The position numbers and the translations under genes are program-made. This document shows, piece by piece, positions 1-9,759 of a DNA stretch of 64,000 nt. This DNA is from Gnetum montanum. Lineage: Eukaryota; Streptophyta; Gnetopsida; Gnetales; Gnetaceae. Within the stretch, counting starts at the first letter, position 1. Each line of letters opens with the position of its first letter. The notes under the pieces are model-generated. The model made no database searches. It had not been told where the DNA came from and saw only the letters and a list, made by a program, of their open reading frames with translations. Location: NCBI GenBank assembly GCA_015680685.1, contig MNCI01024031.1:1-64000 (forward strand). Direction: 5' to 3'.

Positions 1-814
1 GGTGGTTCCCTATTCTCCCTACATCCTTGTCCTTGTCCTAACTCCCCTCGATCTTCTTGTCGAGGCATTTCATCTCTTTTACCTTTACTCTCTGCGTTAT
101 GCTCATGGTGGCTGCGCCCAGATGTGGAAGGAGAGGGTGAATGATGTGATGAAGGGGAAGAATAGGGGGATCCATCACTATGGTGATGTTTCCTACCTTC
201 TCTTCGGCTGCTTCGGCCCCAATCGTTGTGACGATCAACGAGTCCGTCATTAGTGCGAGTGATTGTTCCTGCCGTGAACAGCTGGTGCTCACGGGGATCA
301 GAGCCTGGAATATGTATCGTTGATCTAAGGCCCTGATGCTTGACCTCTTCACTAGAGTGAGGAGGAGGAACATCATTTTCTAAGAAACCCATCGTGAGGG
401 GTTCCTCTTCTCCTATTTCACTAATGACGTGGGGAACCTTGCCCTTCAGTAGTGAATGTTGGCTCTCCTGCCTTGCATCCCGAATACGTTGGGTTTTTGT
501 GGGTTGATAGTCCCTTGTATCATGGTCATCCAAAACGTATTCTGCGAACAGCTCATGCATGCCAATCTGTACCAAGGCACGGAAAAGCATGTTGGAAGCG
601 GCTCGATCTGGGGTAACACGATGTTACCTTGCATGTCTCTCCACCGCAGTTGCTCATCTTGATGGAAAACAAAGGTAAAATCTGGCACATACTCATCGGG
701 ATGAGTATATGTGACCTTAGACTGTTGAGGACATGGTTGATCTTGGTTATGCATATGATGCTGACTTTCTCCTGTATTGTCCTTAGGTGAGTTGATTTCG
801 TGAGAAGAAGCCAT
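1..814 (-). pseudogene. gag: Element A gag, 5' part (Athila-like), cut by window edge
   Basis: This is the N-terminal part of a retrotransposon Gag polyprotein, which would form the virus-like particle. The reading starts at an ATG at 814 on the minus strand and stays open to 446; the frame then shifts and continues through a second open stretch (376-38). The same two blocks, in the same order, occur in element B (54137-53910 and 53830-53537): a segment with DEY-x-FTF and QDEQ, then a segment rich in basic residues and histidine. That match is why I call it gag. It lies about 130 bases inside the primer-binding site, as expected. The rest of the element is beyond the window start. No zinc knuckle is visible here. 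The identification is good; the protein is broken. Confidence 0.7.
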
Positions 815-942
815 TTCTATTGGTGTGCAGTTTTCACCGTTATTTAATGTTCTTGATTAACTGATTAACCCTAAGGTTCGTTTTAAGCTCACAATGATGT
901 GAGTGATATCCCTTATGTTAAATTGGCGAAAAAACACTTAGT

Positions 943-960
943 TCTCCGGCAACGGTGCCA
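943..960 (-). promoter_or_regulatory. Primer-binding site of element A (tRNA-Asp type)
   Basis: Read on the minus strand, the 18 bases after the LTR are TGGCACCGTTGCCGGAGA. They differ at two positions from TGGCGCCGTTGCCGGGGA, which is complementary to the 3' end of plant tRNA-Asp and is the usual Athila-type primer site. One base separates it from the LTR end at 962. Confidence 0.8.
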
Positions 961-961
961 A

Positions 962-2000
962 TGATGAGTGGCGAGGTACCCCTACACTCCACCATAAGAA
1001 TACGAGCGTACATGCGCGATCCGGTCGAACTCCGCAGACTAAATGCCTTAAGGCCACAAGAAACACTTGGGGTTAATCGTTCGTTGTCTTCCCAGGCTTG
1101 CTTGTATGTGTCACGGTGTATGGTTAAGCAAGTCTGAGGTATGTGATTCTTTTGGTATTTTCAGCTTATCTTCTATGCTACCAGGAGGAAAGAGTTGAGA
1201 AACTAAACTAACTCTAACTAAGATCTAAGTCTAAATTAACTAGCGTCAGCATCCGTTCCCACTTACCGGACACACCCTGAACTATGCAACTGCAGCTTAC
1301 CAAACGCTAATCGTTACTGGGATTGCCACACGTAACGCAAGTGCTCGAAGTGGTCGTACCGAGGCACCTATTTAGCCTACGTGTGATAAGCAGCCGATTC
1401 CTTAGCCAGCCGTACACACCCGTGGGTGCTCGTAACTAAGTCGTACTTATCACACGTTCTTAGCCTAGCAATGAGCAGCCGATTCCTCAACTAGCCGTAC
1501 ACATTGGACCCTGGAGTTACCAAGCGTAGAATCCTGGAATACGCTACTGGGTTACCAAGCAACCAATGCTCGTAATTGAGTCGTACTCATGCATTGCGTC
1601 AAGCAGCCGATTCCTTGACTAGCCGTACACGTCCGTAGACGCTCGTAATCAAGTCGTACTTGAACGCACTAGGAAAGCAGTAAATGAAAGCAATAAATGA
1701 AACCACGTGCTACAAGGTTTATCCAAACAAGTTCGTCTTTATTGCCGTACACAACTTGGGTTCAGGTTGAAAGCTGCTCGAATAAAGAGCTGTTCACTCT
1801 AGGACTCCTACTGCGGGCACATGGGGAAAAATTCTAACTCTGGAGTGATCAATCTGCCAGAGCTTCGCTACACTAGCCAGGATTGGGAAATGAAGGGAGT
1901 GCCGCCTCTTATTTATAGATATGGCGGTGGGATGCGATATCGCGTACGCGATATCTCATGGGATGCGATATCGCGGCCTAGTGTAAATCGCGTCTCATCA
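962..2000 (-). repeat. 5' LTR of element A (Athila-like family)
   Basis: A 1039 bp LTR bounded by the inverted ends TGATGAG and CTCATCA. On the minus strand it has U3 with a palindromic GATATC cluster (1936-1990), a TATA box TATAAATA at 1917-1910, then R and U5. R/U5 contains three direct repeats starting near 1391, 1476 and 1604, each beginning CAGCCGATTC, which largely explain why it is about 200 bp longer than the LTRs of element B. The presumed target duplication is ATGGT at 2001-2005; the partner lies outside the window. Confidence 0.88.
1936..1990. promoter_or_regulatory. GATATC palindrome cluster in U3 of LTR A
   Basis: Bases 1936-1955 are a perfect 20 bp palindrome, GATATCGCGTACGCGATATC. 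A further GCGATATCGC follows at about 1969-1978. The cluster lies just upstream of the TATA box of the LTR (minus-strand promoter). Equivalent clusters occur in the other LTRs of this family in the window. A promoter or RNA-structure role is inference. Confidence 0.6.
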
Positions 2001-2813
2001 ATGGTAAATAAACAATGCTCATTGGCATTCCAAAATAACTAACCAACCCGTTGAAGAACAAGGAGGTAATGTCTTTTGTAGAACATCAAGATTGAAAAGG
2101 AATAAATAGAAAAATTAGAAAACTTGTTTACCATCATGAGGATATTAGATAGGTCATAGACATTGGCCAATCTAGTAAGAAGCTTCACGATGATCGTGGT
2201 CGAGGACTATGGTTTCATTTTAAGTGGAAGAAGGAGTCCACTAGGATGTTTAATAAAACATTTGTCCTGTTGATAGATCAAGCATTTCTATACATATGTA
2301 ATTATATCTCAATACATCTTTGACTAGAAGAACGTTCTCTTAATCACTATGAGGATTCTTTGTTAACAAAGGTACCTAGCCCAAGAAGAGTTATGATACT
2401 TTTGAATTATATCTTTTTCCAGGACATTCTAATCTAGAACACAAACACAAGCATCTCAAAATCAAACTAATCCATCCTTCATTTTGAAATGAAGACCTTA
2501 GCTTGCTTTAATCATCTTCATAATGTCTACGATTTATCAGTCAATCCATCTTGAATATGAGCCAACAACACATCATAGTATTGAATTTGAAGTTTTGTGA
2601 CCCATTGATGATAGACAATTGGAAGGTTGGTTGAGGTTAACAACTCAGAGCATTTGCCATTACATTATTCATTTCAGGTCTATAAATCAATCGGAAATCT
2701 AATTTTGAAAGCATTACCAACTATTAGACTTGCTAATATCTTAACTTTATTTGAGTTAGAAGGTAAGTAGTTGCTATATCATGATTTTTTGTGAGGATGC
2801 GTCCCCCAAGCAA
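2001..2813 (-). pseudogene. pol: Element G pol, end of RNase H and start of integrase region
   Basis: This is the continuation of the chromovirus G on the far side of element E. When E and one copy of its target duplication are removed, the minus-strand frame reads directly from 16202 into 2813 as RHYLLGGRILTKNHD, the standard end of a Ty3/gypsy RNase H (compare RHYLLG-x-x-F-x-V-R-T-DH of the family). Slightly further on there is an NALS motif matching the ADALSR tail of RNase H. The rest, down to 2006, has many stops and only weak resemblance to the integrase N-terminus. LTR A was inserted at 2000. RNase H is convincing; integrase is tentative. Confidence 0.6.
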
Positions 2814-2818
2814 ATAAT
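2814..2818. repeat. Target-site duplication of element E, left copy (ATAAT)
   Basis: ATAAT directly precedes the left LTR of E and recurs at 16197-16201 directly after the right LTR. Its removal together with E restores the RNase H frame of element G. Confidence 0.9.
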
Positions 2819-5628
2819 TGTTGGTGATTGTTTGGGATTGCCAACGCTTGGGTGTCTCTGGTCTTGTAGCTTTGGGTTCACGAGATGCAAAGGTGTTCTT
2901 CAAACAGGGTTTAGTTGCTTGTTGGTCTTTTGGCAACACCAAGGCCTAGATACCTCCAAATAAACTCAGTGATTATGAAACGAACTAATCGTATGTGTTT
3001 ACTGTTATGAATGTTGAAATGCTTTGGTTTGTGAATGAAAATGTAATTGACTATCATAAAAGAAAGAAATTCAGCTAGCTTTGTCAAATACTGTGAGTTG
3101 TTGAAGATTCCTATTTTGTTAAATCACTTAGTTTACATAGTCCCTATAGTACATTACTTGAAACAAATAAAATTTCACAAAAATACTAGAGCAAAATTTT
3201 TCCAATCTACTCCTAATTTTCCCCAAAGAGAAAGTTCCACAAGAAAACTAGAAATAAAGCGAGATTCAATGGGTTTTAGAAAAAGAAAAGAAAAGAAAGT
3301 AGATTTGTGTGGAATCTCAAACATTTAAGTGAGATAAATTGACATGAGGAAACACTTTACAATAAAGCTATTCCACTTCAATTTATTACAAATCATTCAA
3401 ACCCTCTGAGCTCAACAAGCAATTTCATAAATGACACTCTTATTTAACTAACAAAATGCTTTGTAAATGACAAAATACAAGCTTCTATTTGGCTAGTTAA
3501 TATTAGTTAAGAATTGCAAACAATAGAACTTCTAGAAAAATTTAACAATTTAAAGATTGAAATATTAAGGCAATAAACTTTAAAAGAAATAAAGCTATTT
3601 TAGTCATCGCAAAGTCTCAAAGATTTTCTTGATTCCCTAAACTCAAACAAGCAATTTTTATAAGACATTACTATTAAATTGCTCAAGATGCTTTTCTAAT
3701 ACAACATAAGCTTTTATATGGCAAACCTAATAGAACTCTAATATTGCATAAAAACAGAGCTATAAAGGCAACCTAGAAAATTCCAAAATTAAATGGCAAG
3801 CATGATACTATCTAAACCATTAGCTAAAAAACTAAAACAAAATGGGAAGAAATGAAATCATAGAATTAAAATAAAGTAGCTAAATTGATGTCTTTAGCAA
3901 GTCATGTTTTACAATCTTCAATATTCTTCTAAGTATCTTTCCCCAAAATCGTCCTCCAAATTCTACCTTTGAAGCCCCTTTTATAGTGGCCTTAGGGTAG
4001 TTACAATAATCATGAGAAGTTAAGGTTGTTACAAATATCTAGGGGATTAATTCATAACCACCCTAAGAAGTTACAACTTCCATGAGAAATTTAAGCCATA
4101 GTTGGCAAGTGTCTTGCCCAATAACTAACTTATAAATCTTTTATTTTATTTTTCTTAATATTCTTGAGGCTTAATCCTTAATATGAGCTCACCATGTTTG
4201 GCACATCAACCCTTATAATATATCTTCCTATGGGGCAAAACATAATTTAATCCTTTAAAGCAAGGATAACTCTAATTTGAGGTGTCCTCTTCAATTCTAG
4301 GTCACCCAAATACAAATGCAAGATAGCCAATCTATGGCTAATTACATATGTTTCCTCAATCTAAACTTCATTTTCCAAATTTAATTATTATATTTTATTC
4401 TTTTTTTTATATTTTATGATTATTTTTTTGGTCATTTTATAACTCCATACCAAAACCTTAATACAAATGTATGGAATGTAAAACCATAATATTGTGGAAA
4501 AAAATTATAGGTGTAACCCGCAATAGTAAATGTGGCCAAACTACAAATAAGCAATCATGATGTGTTTGCCACACACTCCATTAATGTTGTGTACCTTTGC
4601 AGGGCAGTGGCCACTTGTTTGTCACTTCGTCTCTACTTCCATGATTAGCATAGTGGTGTATCATTTTCGATTAAATTTTTCAATGCCACTTTGCAACATG
4701 AAAGATCAAAGAAAATGACACTGTCCTCATCACCAATGTGAGTGTTTTTGTTAACAAGTAATTAGCCACCAAGCCTTTGCACATTTCTAGCATGATTTTT
4801 CATGATGCCCTCTACTAAGAAACTGACATACAACAATGTGGTGGCGCTTGTTCAAGGTAAGTATCATAGGGGTTCCCAGGGCTTTGCTATCATGGGATTT
4901 GTGGATGAAGGAACTCTACAGCTGTGAATTCCTTACAAACACATGATTGTTGACGGTCATGGATGCCATGAATTTAGGAGCACCAATTCTTAGATGAGCC
5001 TAATGCTCTGCAAAATGATCCCTGTGGCCTATTCTATTAAACTTTCTGAAATCCATGCTTCGATGTATGATCATTGCAACCCTAACATCAAATTTGCCAT
5101 ACATATGAGCCATGTTTAGGCTGCCAATGCCTTGGATGCCAATATTACTTCTTAAGGACACGAGGGTTTAATCCTGGAGGTCAGCAGATCCGAGATGATG
5201 GCATTGTTGAAATCCATTTCTTAAGGTTTTGGAGCTTGAATCAGCACTAGGAGCCATGCCATGGTTGTTGATTTTTTGCTTGAACATTCTATTGCAGCAA
5301 CACATGATAAATTTAATATTTTAATGGTTACACCATTTTGGGAATTTTAGAACTTGATTGACTCTCTAAGCTTATCAATTTTCCAATTAAAATATAAGCT
5401 ACCTTGCTTAGATATATCCCTCAAGTAAAATTGATATTCTTCTCCACGTTTCTTTGATATTTTAATTAAGATATCACCTTCAAAATCTTTGCCTTGTCTA
5501 AGGTATTTGGTAGGCTAGCTTCAATTTTTTTTTTTTTTGAGAAAACCAATGTAGCATAACTTCATGAACTTCTTAAAGGCTATCAAGAACCATCATTGCT
5601 CCATAAAAATGGTAAAAATGTGTTAGCA
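2819..5628 (-). repeat. 3' LTR of element E (2.8 kb)
   Basis: A direct copy of 13528-16196 along its whole length. It starts TGTTGG at 2819 and ends TGTTAGCA at 5628. The promoter on the minus strand is TATAAAA at 3985-3979, so U3 is roughly 3990-5628 and R/U5 roughly 2819-3975. U3 holds the antisense reading frame listed separately. Confidence 0.9.
4514..5520 (+). pseudogene. Antisense ORF in U3 of element E, 3' LTR copy
   Basis: Reading the plus strand in one frame gives about 335 codons interrupted by about 14 stops. The gene is unrecognised. A stretch near 4802-4920 reads MMPSTKKLTYNNVVALV and then KYHRGSQGFAIMGF. The second copy of the LTR (15242-15723) has the same frame. Where both copies can be aligned up to about 5150, no stop is shared: stops here at about 4648, 4984 and 5095 are CAG in the other copy, and the TGA at 4925 is CGG there. 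So the frame was open for at least about 160 aligned codons when E inserted. Three later stops (from about 5152) are shared. It opposes element transcription. It might be a captured host gene or an element-specific antisense gene; I cannot assign a family. Confidence 0.5.
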
Positions 5629-5848
5629 TTTCTTTTCCCCTTCTTAAATTCCTTAAAATCTTAAAATGTTTAAGATAATTCATCAATGCACACCAACTAA
5701 ATCGTCACCAAAACAAGGATTTATTGAACATTTTTACAAAACCACAAATCTTTTTTTGAGGAAAATTTCCATCAAACTTAAGGTTTGATGGTATAAAAAC
5801 CTCACCCTTATAAAACTAGGAAACTATACAAACATAGCCTTATACAAA
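5629..5848. other. Element E 3' untranslated stretch
   Basis: AT-rich sequence between the extra ORF of E and its 3' LTR. No coding signal. A polypurine tract next to the LTR edge at 5628 is expected on the minus strand, where the sequence reads GAAGGGGAAAAGAAA. That fits a tract. Confidence 0.55.
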
Positions 5849-5938
5849 CTATTCAGTAGAAGGGAATAGAATAGTTAGGGTAACACTTTTAGGCATCCTC
5901 ATGTTGTTAATTCTTTCATATTCTACTTCCATGGTGAT

Positions 5939-6902
5939 TGATGAGATGTGATATGCACAAGCCGCGATATCGTGGCTGCCGCGATATCGCATCCCCTGCA
6001 ATATCACGTTGTTCCCTGCGATATCACGTACGCGATATCGCGGTCCGCCGCCAAATCTATAAATAAGAGGCGGCACTCCCCTTATTTGTAATCATAGGCG
6101 TAAAGTAGCGAAGCTCTGGTGGATTGATCACCCCAGAGATAGAATATTTTCCATGTGCCCGCAGTAGGAGTCCCCCAAGTGAACGGTTCTTTATTCGAGC
6201 AGCTTTGTACCTGAATGCAAGTTGTGTATAGCAATAAAGACGAGCTTTGTGGATAAACCTTGCAGTGCATGGATAGGTTTAATTAATGTTATTTATTGCT
6301 TTCCTAGTAACATGACATGAGTAAGACTTGGTTACGAGCGTTGACGAACGTGTACGGCTAGCCAAGGAATTGGCTACTCATCGCGATTAGATTCTCTCAC
6401 CCTTACCTCCTAGAACGTGGGACAAGTACGACTTGATTACGAGCATCTACGGATGTGTACAACTAGTCAAGGAACTGGCTGCTTGTCACACTTAGGCTAG
6501 TTAGGTGCCTCAGTATGACCGCTTCGAGCACGTGCGTTACGTGTGGTAATCCCAGTAATGATTAGCGTTTGGTAGCCACAGTTGCACAGTTCAGGGTGTG
6601 TACGGCAAGTGGGAACGGATGCTGACGCTAGGACTTAGCACTGTAGTTAGAATTAGTTTTAGTCTCTCAACCCTTCACCGTTTAGCATAGGAGATAAACC
6701 CGAAAATACCAAAAAAATCATATACCTCGGACTTACTTAACCATACACCATGACAACAACAAGTAAGTCTGGGAAGACAACGATTAATTAACCCCAAGTG
6801 TTCCTTACGGCGTTTAGGCATTTAGTCTGCGGAGTTCGACCGGATCGCGCGTGCTACGCTCGTTTTGTATGGTTGAGTGTAGGGGTACCTCGCCACTCAT
6901 CA
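5939..6902 (+). mobile_element. Solo LTR of the Athila-like A/B/D family
   Basis: A 964 bp LTR with ends TGATGAG and CTCATCA, in plus orientation, flanked by perfect copies of GTGAT at 5934-5938 and 6903-6907. No internal region remains, so it arose by recombination between two LTRs. It has the GATATC cluster (5965-6045), TATAAATA near 6059, and two internal repeats around 6310-6375 and 6425-6500 of the type seen three times in LTR A. It interrupts the extra ORF of element E without changing its frame. Confidence 0.93.
5965..6045. promoter_or_regulatory. GATATC palindrome cluster in the solo LTR
   Basis: Five GATATC or near-GATATC cores (one is AATATC), several inside GCGATATCGC, packed in 80 bp directly upstream of the TATA box. 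The last pair forms a near-copy of the 20 bp palindrome of LTR A with one C-to-T change. Confidence 0.6.
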
Positions 6903-7440
6903 GTGATGAATCCTCTTCTTCCTTCTTCTTGCCTTGTTGGGGCTTCAACTTGGTCTACTTCACCATTATTTCCAACAACCATCTTTGTTTCTTTCTCATT
7001 TGACTCTTTGGTTGCTGATTTTTGAGGTTCTTCACACCCAGTTTCTTTTGTATCTTGAGACATGAAAGCCTCTTCCCAAGAACCATCTTGATTGGACTCT
7101 TCTTGGTGATTAGCTTAAGTGGTGCATTGGTGAAAGCTACCCCAAACATTCAAATGGATGGAACATCCATCAGTGAGAAAGCTAAATTCATTTGAAAGCC
7201 AAAGTAAGAATGGACTTTTGGATGATGCAGCATGAGCAATTGTCTTATAAAAGTCTCTCATAACTTGCTCTAGACAGCAACCCATTACATATGGAATAAA
7301 AGGCCTTTTTGCTGCCATCTCTCTTAAGCTCACTTTCTACTTCAAACTAAGAATACCTCACTTACCTTTCTTGCTCAAGTGTTGAATTGGAAGATCTTGT
7401 GTTTTCAAACAAACCACAACTCTTGATATACTATAGAAAA

Positions 7441-7949
7441 ATTTGAAATTCCCATCATTTGAATAACGAACTTTTCCACTCAACCAAAACTTATTCAATT
7501 TTCATCATCATATGGTTGATAAACTTAATCTCCACTATGTGGTTGTCTAACTTAACTTTTCACTATGTGATTACTTAAACTTCCACTCCCACTTAATGTA
7601 GTTAAGACATACAATAAGTAATGACTACTTAAGATAAATTTAATATTTAAACTAATACTCTAAGTTTAATACTTAAACTAATACTCTAATATATACATAT
7701 TTTATTATACCATATATACATGTCTTAATATATGTATAGGATATACATACATATTAGGGTTAGATATTATATAAGTATGTATATATATTATCACTAAGTA
7801 TATATATATTTTAATTCTTACCTATAAAAATTTATTACTTATTACTATGGATACTTAATATTATTATTGTTATATACATGTATATATATATGTGGGCGGT
7901 TGCCCAAAGTAATGTTTTATAGGTAAAACATTATATGGAAGCTGTAATT
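7441..7949. other. Element E spacer between integrase and extra ORF
   Basis: AT-rich sequence with TA-rich runs around 7690-7890 and a near-duplicate 26 bp segment around 7640-7690. No coding signal seen. Confidence 0.5.
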
Positions 7950-7956
7950 CCATTCC

Positions 7957-9140
7957 ACTTCACATGGTTAGCTTGTACGTATCTTCTGATAATTGTCCTT
8001 TGATTTGAAATGGGCCCATCCATATTACTGAAAATTTATTTAGCTTTTTCAAATTCCATAATAACACAAGATTACTGATTTTAAAAGTTCTTTCCAAAGC
8101 CTTTTTATTGAACCATCGTTTAACTTGAGAAGCATTCTTTAATAAATTATCCTTAGCTCTATCCATTTCGACTTCTCTTTTAATAAGCAAGGTCATGAAA
8201 CATCTATCATTATTGGCTTTCTCACTATACTTTTGTACAAAATTAGAGGCTGAGCTTATAATCTTATTCATAACTCTTGTAGGCAAACCATAGACCAAGT
8301 TATAAGTTAACGTTCTAATAACTTTTTTAAATCTAATACGGTCAGTCCATAATGCAAATTGCAAATAATAAATCCAATTTCTTGGATTCCCTTCCATTGA
8401 CTTTTTGATGTAGGAAAGAAGCTTTTTATTTGTAGATTTAGCCAAGCCATTCCCTTGAGGATAATAATTTGCAAAAGAAAATAGAAAGATGGATTTTTTT
8501 GATGCCCATGTTATATATTCTTCAAATTAAAAATAGGTCCATTATTAGATACTAGCACTTTAGGTAGACCAAAACGACTTAGAATTTATTCTTCTAAGAA
8601 CTTAATTATGTTTGATGTTGAACTTTTCCTTAGAGCATTTACTTCAAACCATTTGGTGAAGTAATTAATGGTTGTGAGAATAAACTTATGTTTAGCTCTC
8701 GAAGGAGTAAATGTACCAATAAAATCTAAGCCCCATTGCTGAAATGGTCTATTTGCAATTATCGATTTTAAGGGAGCTCTAGCCTTTTTTATTTTTGGTT
8801 CATGAATTTGACATTTGTAACATCTTTGGATCTTTGAACTAATATCTTGGTACATACTAGGCCAATAAAAATCATAGTAGAGTATATGTTGCATAGTAGA
8901 CTTAGGAGACTCATAAAACAAATTAGAATGATCATGGAATTGTTCAAAAATAGAATTGATTTGATCATTGTGAATACATTTCAACAAAACCCCTATGAAA
9001 TCTTTTCTATATAAGATTCCATCTTTAACCATAAATTTATTTTCCTTTTTGAAGAAAGCCCTTTTTTGACTTGTAGTTAAATTATTTGGAACTTTTCTCA
9101 TGTTAAGGAATTCTAGAATTTCATCATACTAGTTTCCCTC
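7957..9140 (-). pseudogene. pol: Element E integrase
   Basis: Integrase inserts the cDNA into the genome. Two open blocks are separated by a stop and a frameshift. Block 9101-8586 holds the zinc-binding domain (histidines in FHDHSNLF, then CYKCQ) and the start of the catalytic core at GLDFIG. Block 8445-7960 holds the end of the core and the C-terminal domain with VKRWFNKK and WMGPFQI. The second catalytic aspartate reads N (VSNNGP) and the catalytic glutamate reads K (AKSTNKK); both are G-to-A changes on the coding strand. The enzyme would be dead. The GPF/Y-like module WMGPFQI is retained. Confidence 0.85.
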
Positions 9141-9179
9141 ATGAGCTCTTAGAATAGATATTTCGTCTTCTCTTAGCTA

Positions 9180-9570
9180 ATTCCATTTCTTTAATAGTCT
9201 TGCATATTTCCAATGAAAATTCGAAACCTTGAAGCTTTATAAGCCACTTCCCTCTTTTCAATCCAATTTCATTTTGAACCAAGAATTGTTTGACGCCAAG
9301 CTCTACTAGCATAATATGAACCTATGAGCTTTCTAAGTAATATTTGAAATGTGGAAGTGCTTCAATGACTATGAATGCTTGTTTCTCTAAATTAGAATAA
9401 TTTAGCTTAGAACCTTTCAACTAATACCCAAAAAATCCAAGTGGTTCATCTTGCTTGTTATCTATTTGAGTCAAAATGGCAGCAGTTGAATCCTTTGAGG
9501 CAAAAGCATATAACAAAATCTTCTTTCAATTTTGGTATTTACCAAGTATGGAGCTTCTTGAAGAGCCTTT
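9180..9570 (-). pseudogene. pol: Element E ordinary RNase H
   Basis: The RNase H that follows RT in all Ty3/gypsy pols and degrades the RNA of the hybrid. One frame reads LYAFASKDSTAAILTQ, then PLGFFGY, KLNYSNLEKQAF and HFKYYLES, a normal order of family motifs. Several stops interrupt it. It sits directly after RT and before integrase, which shows that the archaeal-type domain upstream of RT is an additional one. Confidence 0.75.
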
Positions 9571-9759
9571 TTAATTTCTGCTAAAGCTTTATCTAATTTT
9601 GATTATTTCCTTATTGAGATATCTTTCTTGAGCACATGCATCAAAGGTTTAGTAATTTCAGTGAAGCTTGGGATAAATTTCTTAATGAAATTTATCTTTT
9701 CAAAGAAAGATCTAAGAGACTTTTTATTTGTAGAATGTTCAATATTTTATATTACTTGA

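Larger units (their letters stand above)
5849..7440 (-). pseudogene. Extra ORF of element E downstream of integrase, split by solo LTR
   Basis: Removing the solo LTR and one duplication copy (969 bp, divisible by three) joins two blocks in frame: 7440-6908 and 5933-5849. From the ATG at 7318 to the TAG at 5851-5849 the joined frame has about 165 codons and only one stop (TAA near 7117). Upstream, the same frame runs to about 7440 with two more stops. The first half is hydrophobic and aromatic (KRPFIPYVMGCC). The second half is acidic and lysine-rich, with many E, K and Q. The first half vaguely resembles the C-terminal part of plant gag-like 'putative plant transposon protein' domains; this is inference. 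Tat elements are known to carry extra ORFs in this position. No function is assigned. Confidence 0.5.

Noticed and set aside
2733-2942. 69-codon minus-strand ORF spanning the E junction
   Set aside because: It mixes LTR sequence of E with the RNase H of G; not a gene.
4790-5390. Idea that the antisense ORF of E is a 30K-type movement protein or another plant-virus gene
   Set aside because: The usual movement-protein landmarks could not be found in order; similarity was only impressionistic.
5849-6076. 75-codon minus ORF reading into the solo LTR
   Set aside because: Its first part is LTR sequence; only the last 28 codons belong to the extra ORF of E.
6798-7063. Overlapping ORFs at the right edge of the solo LTR
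   Set aside because: They are chance frames through the LTR end, apart from the frame that belongs to the extra ORF of E.
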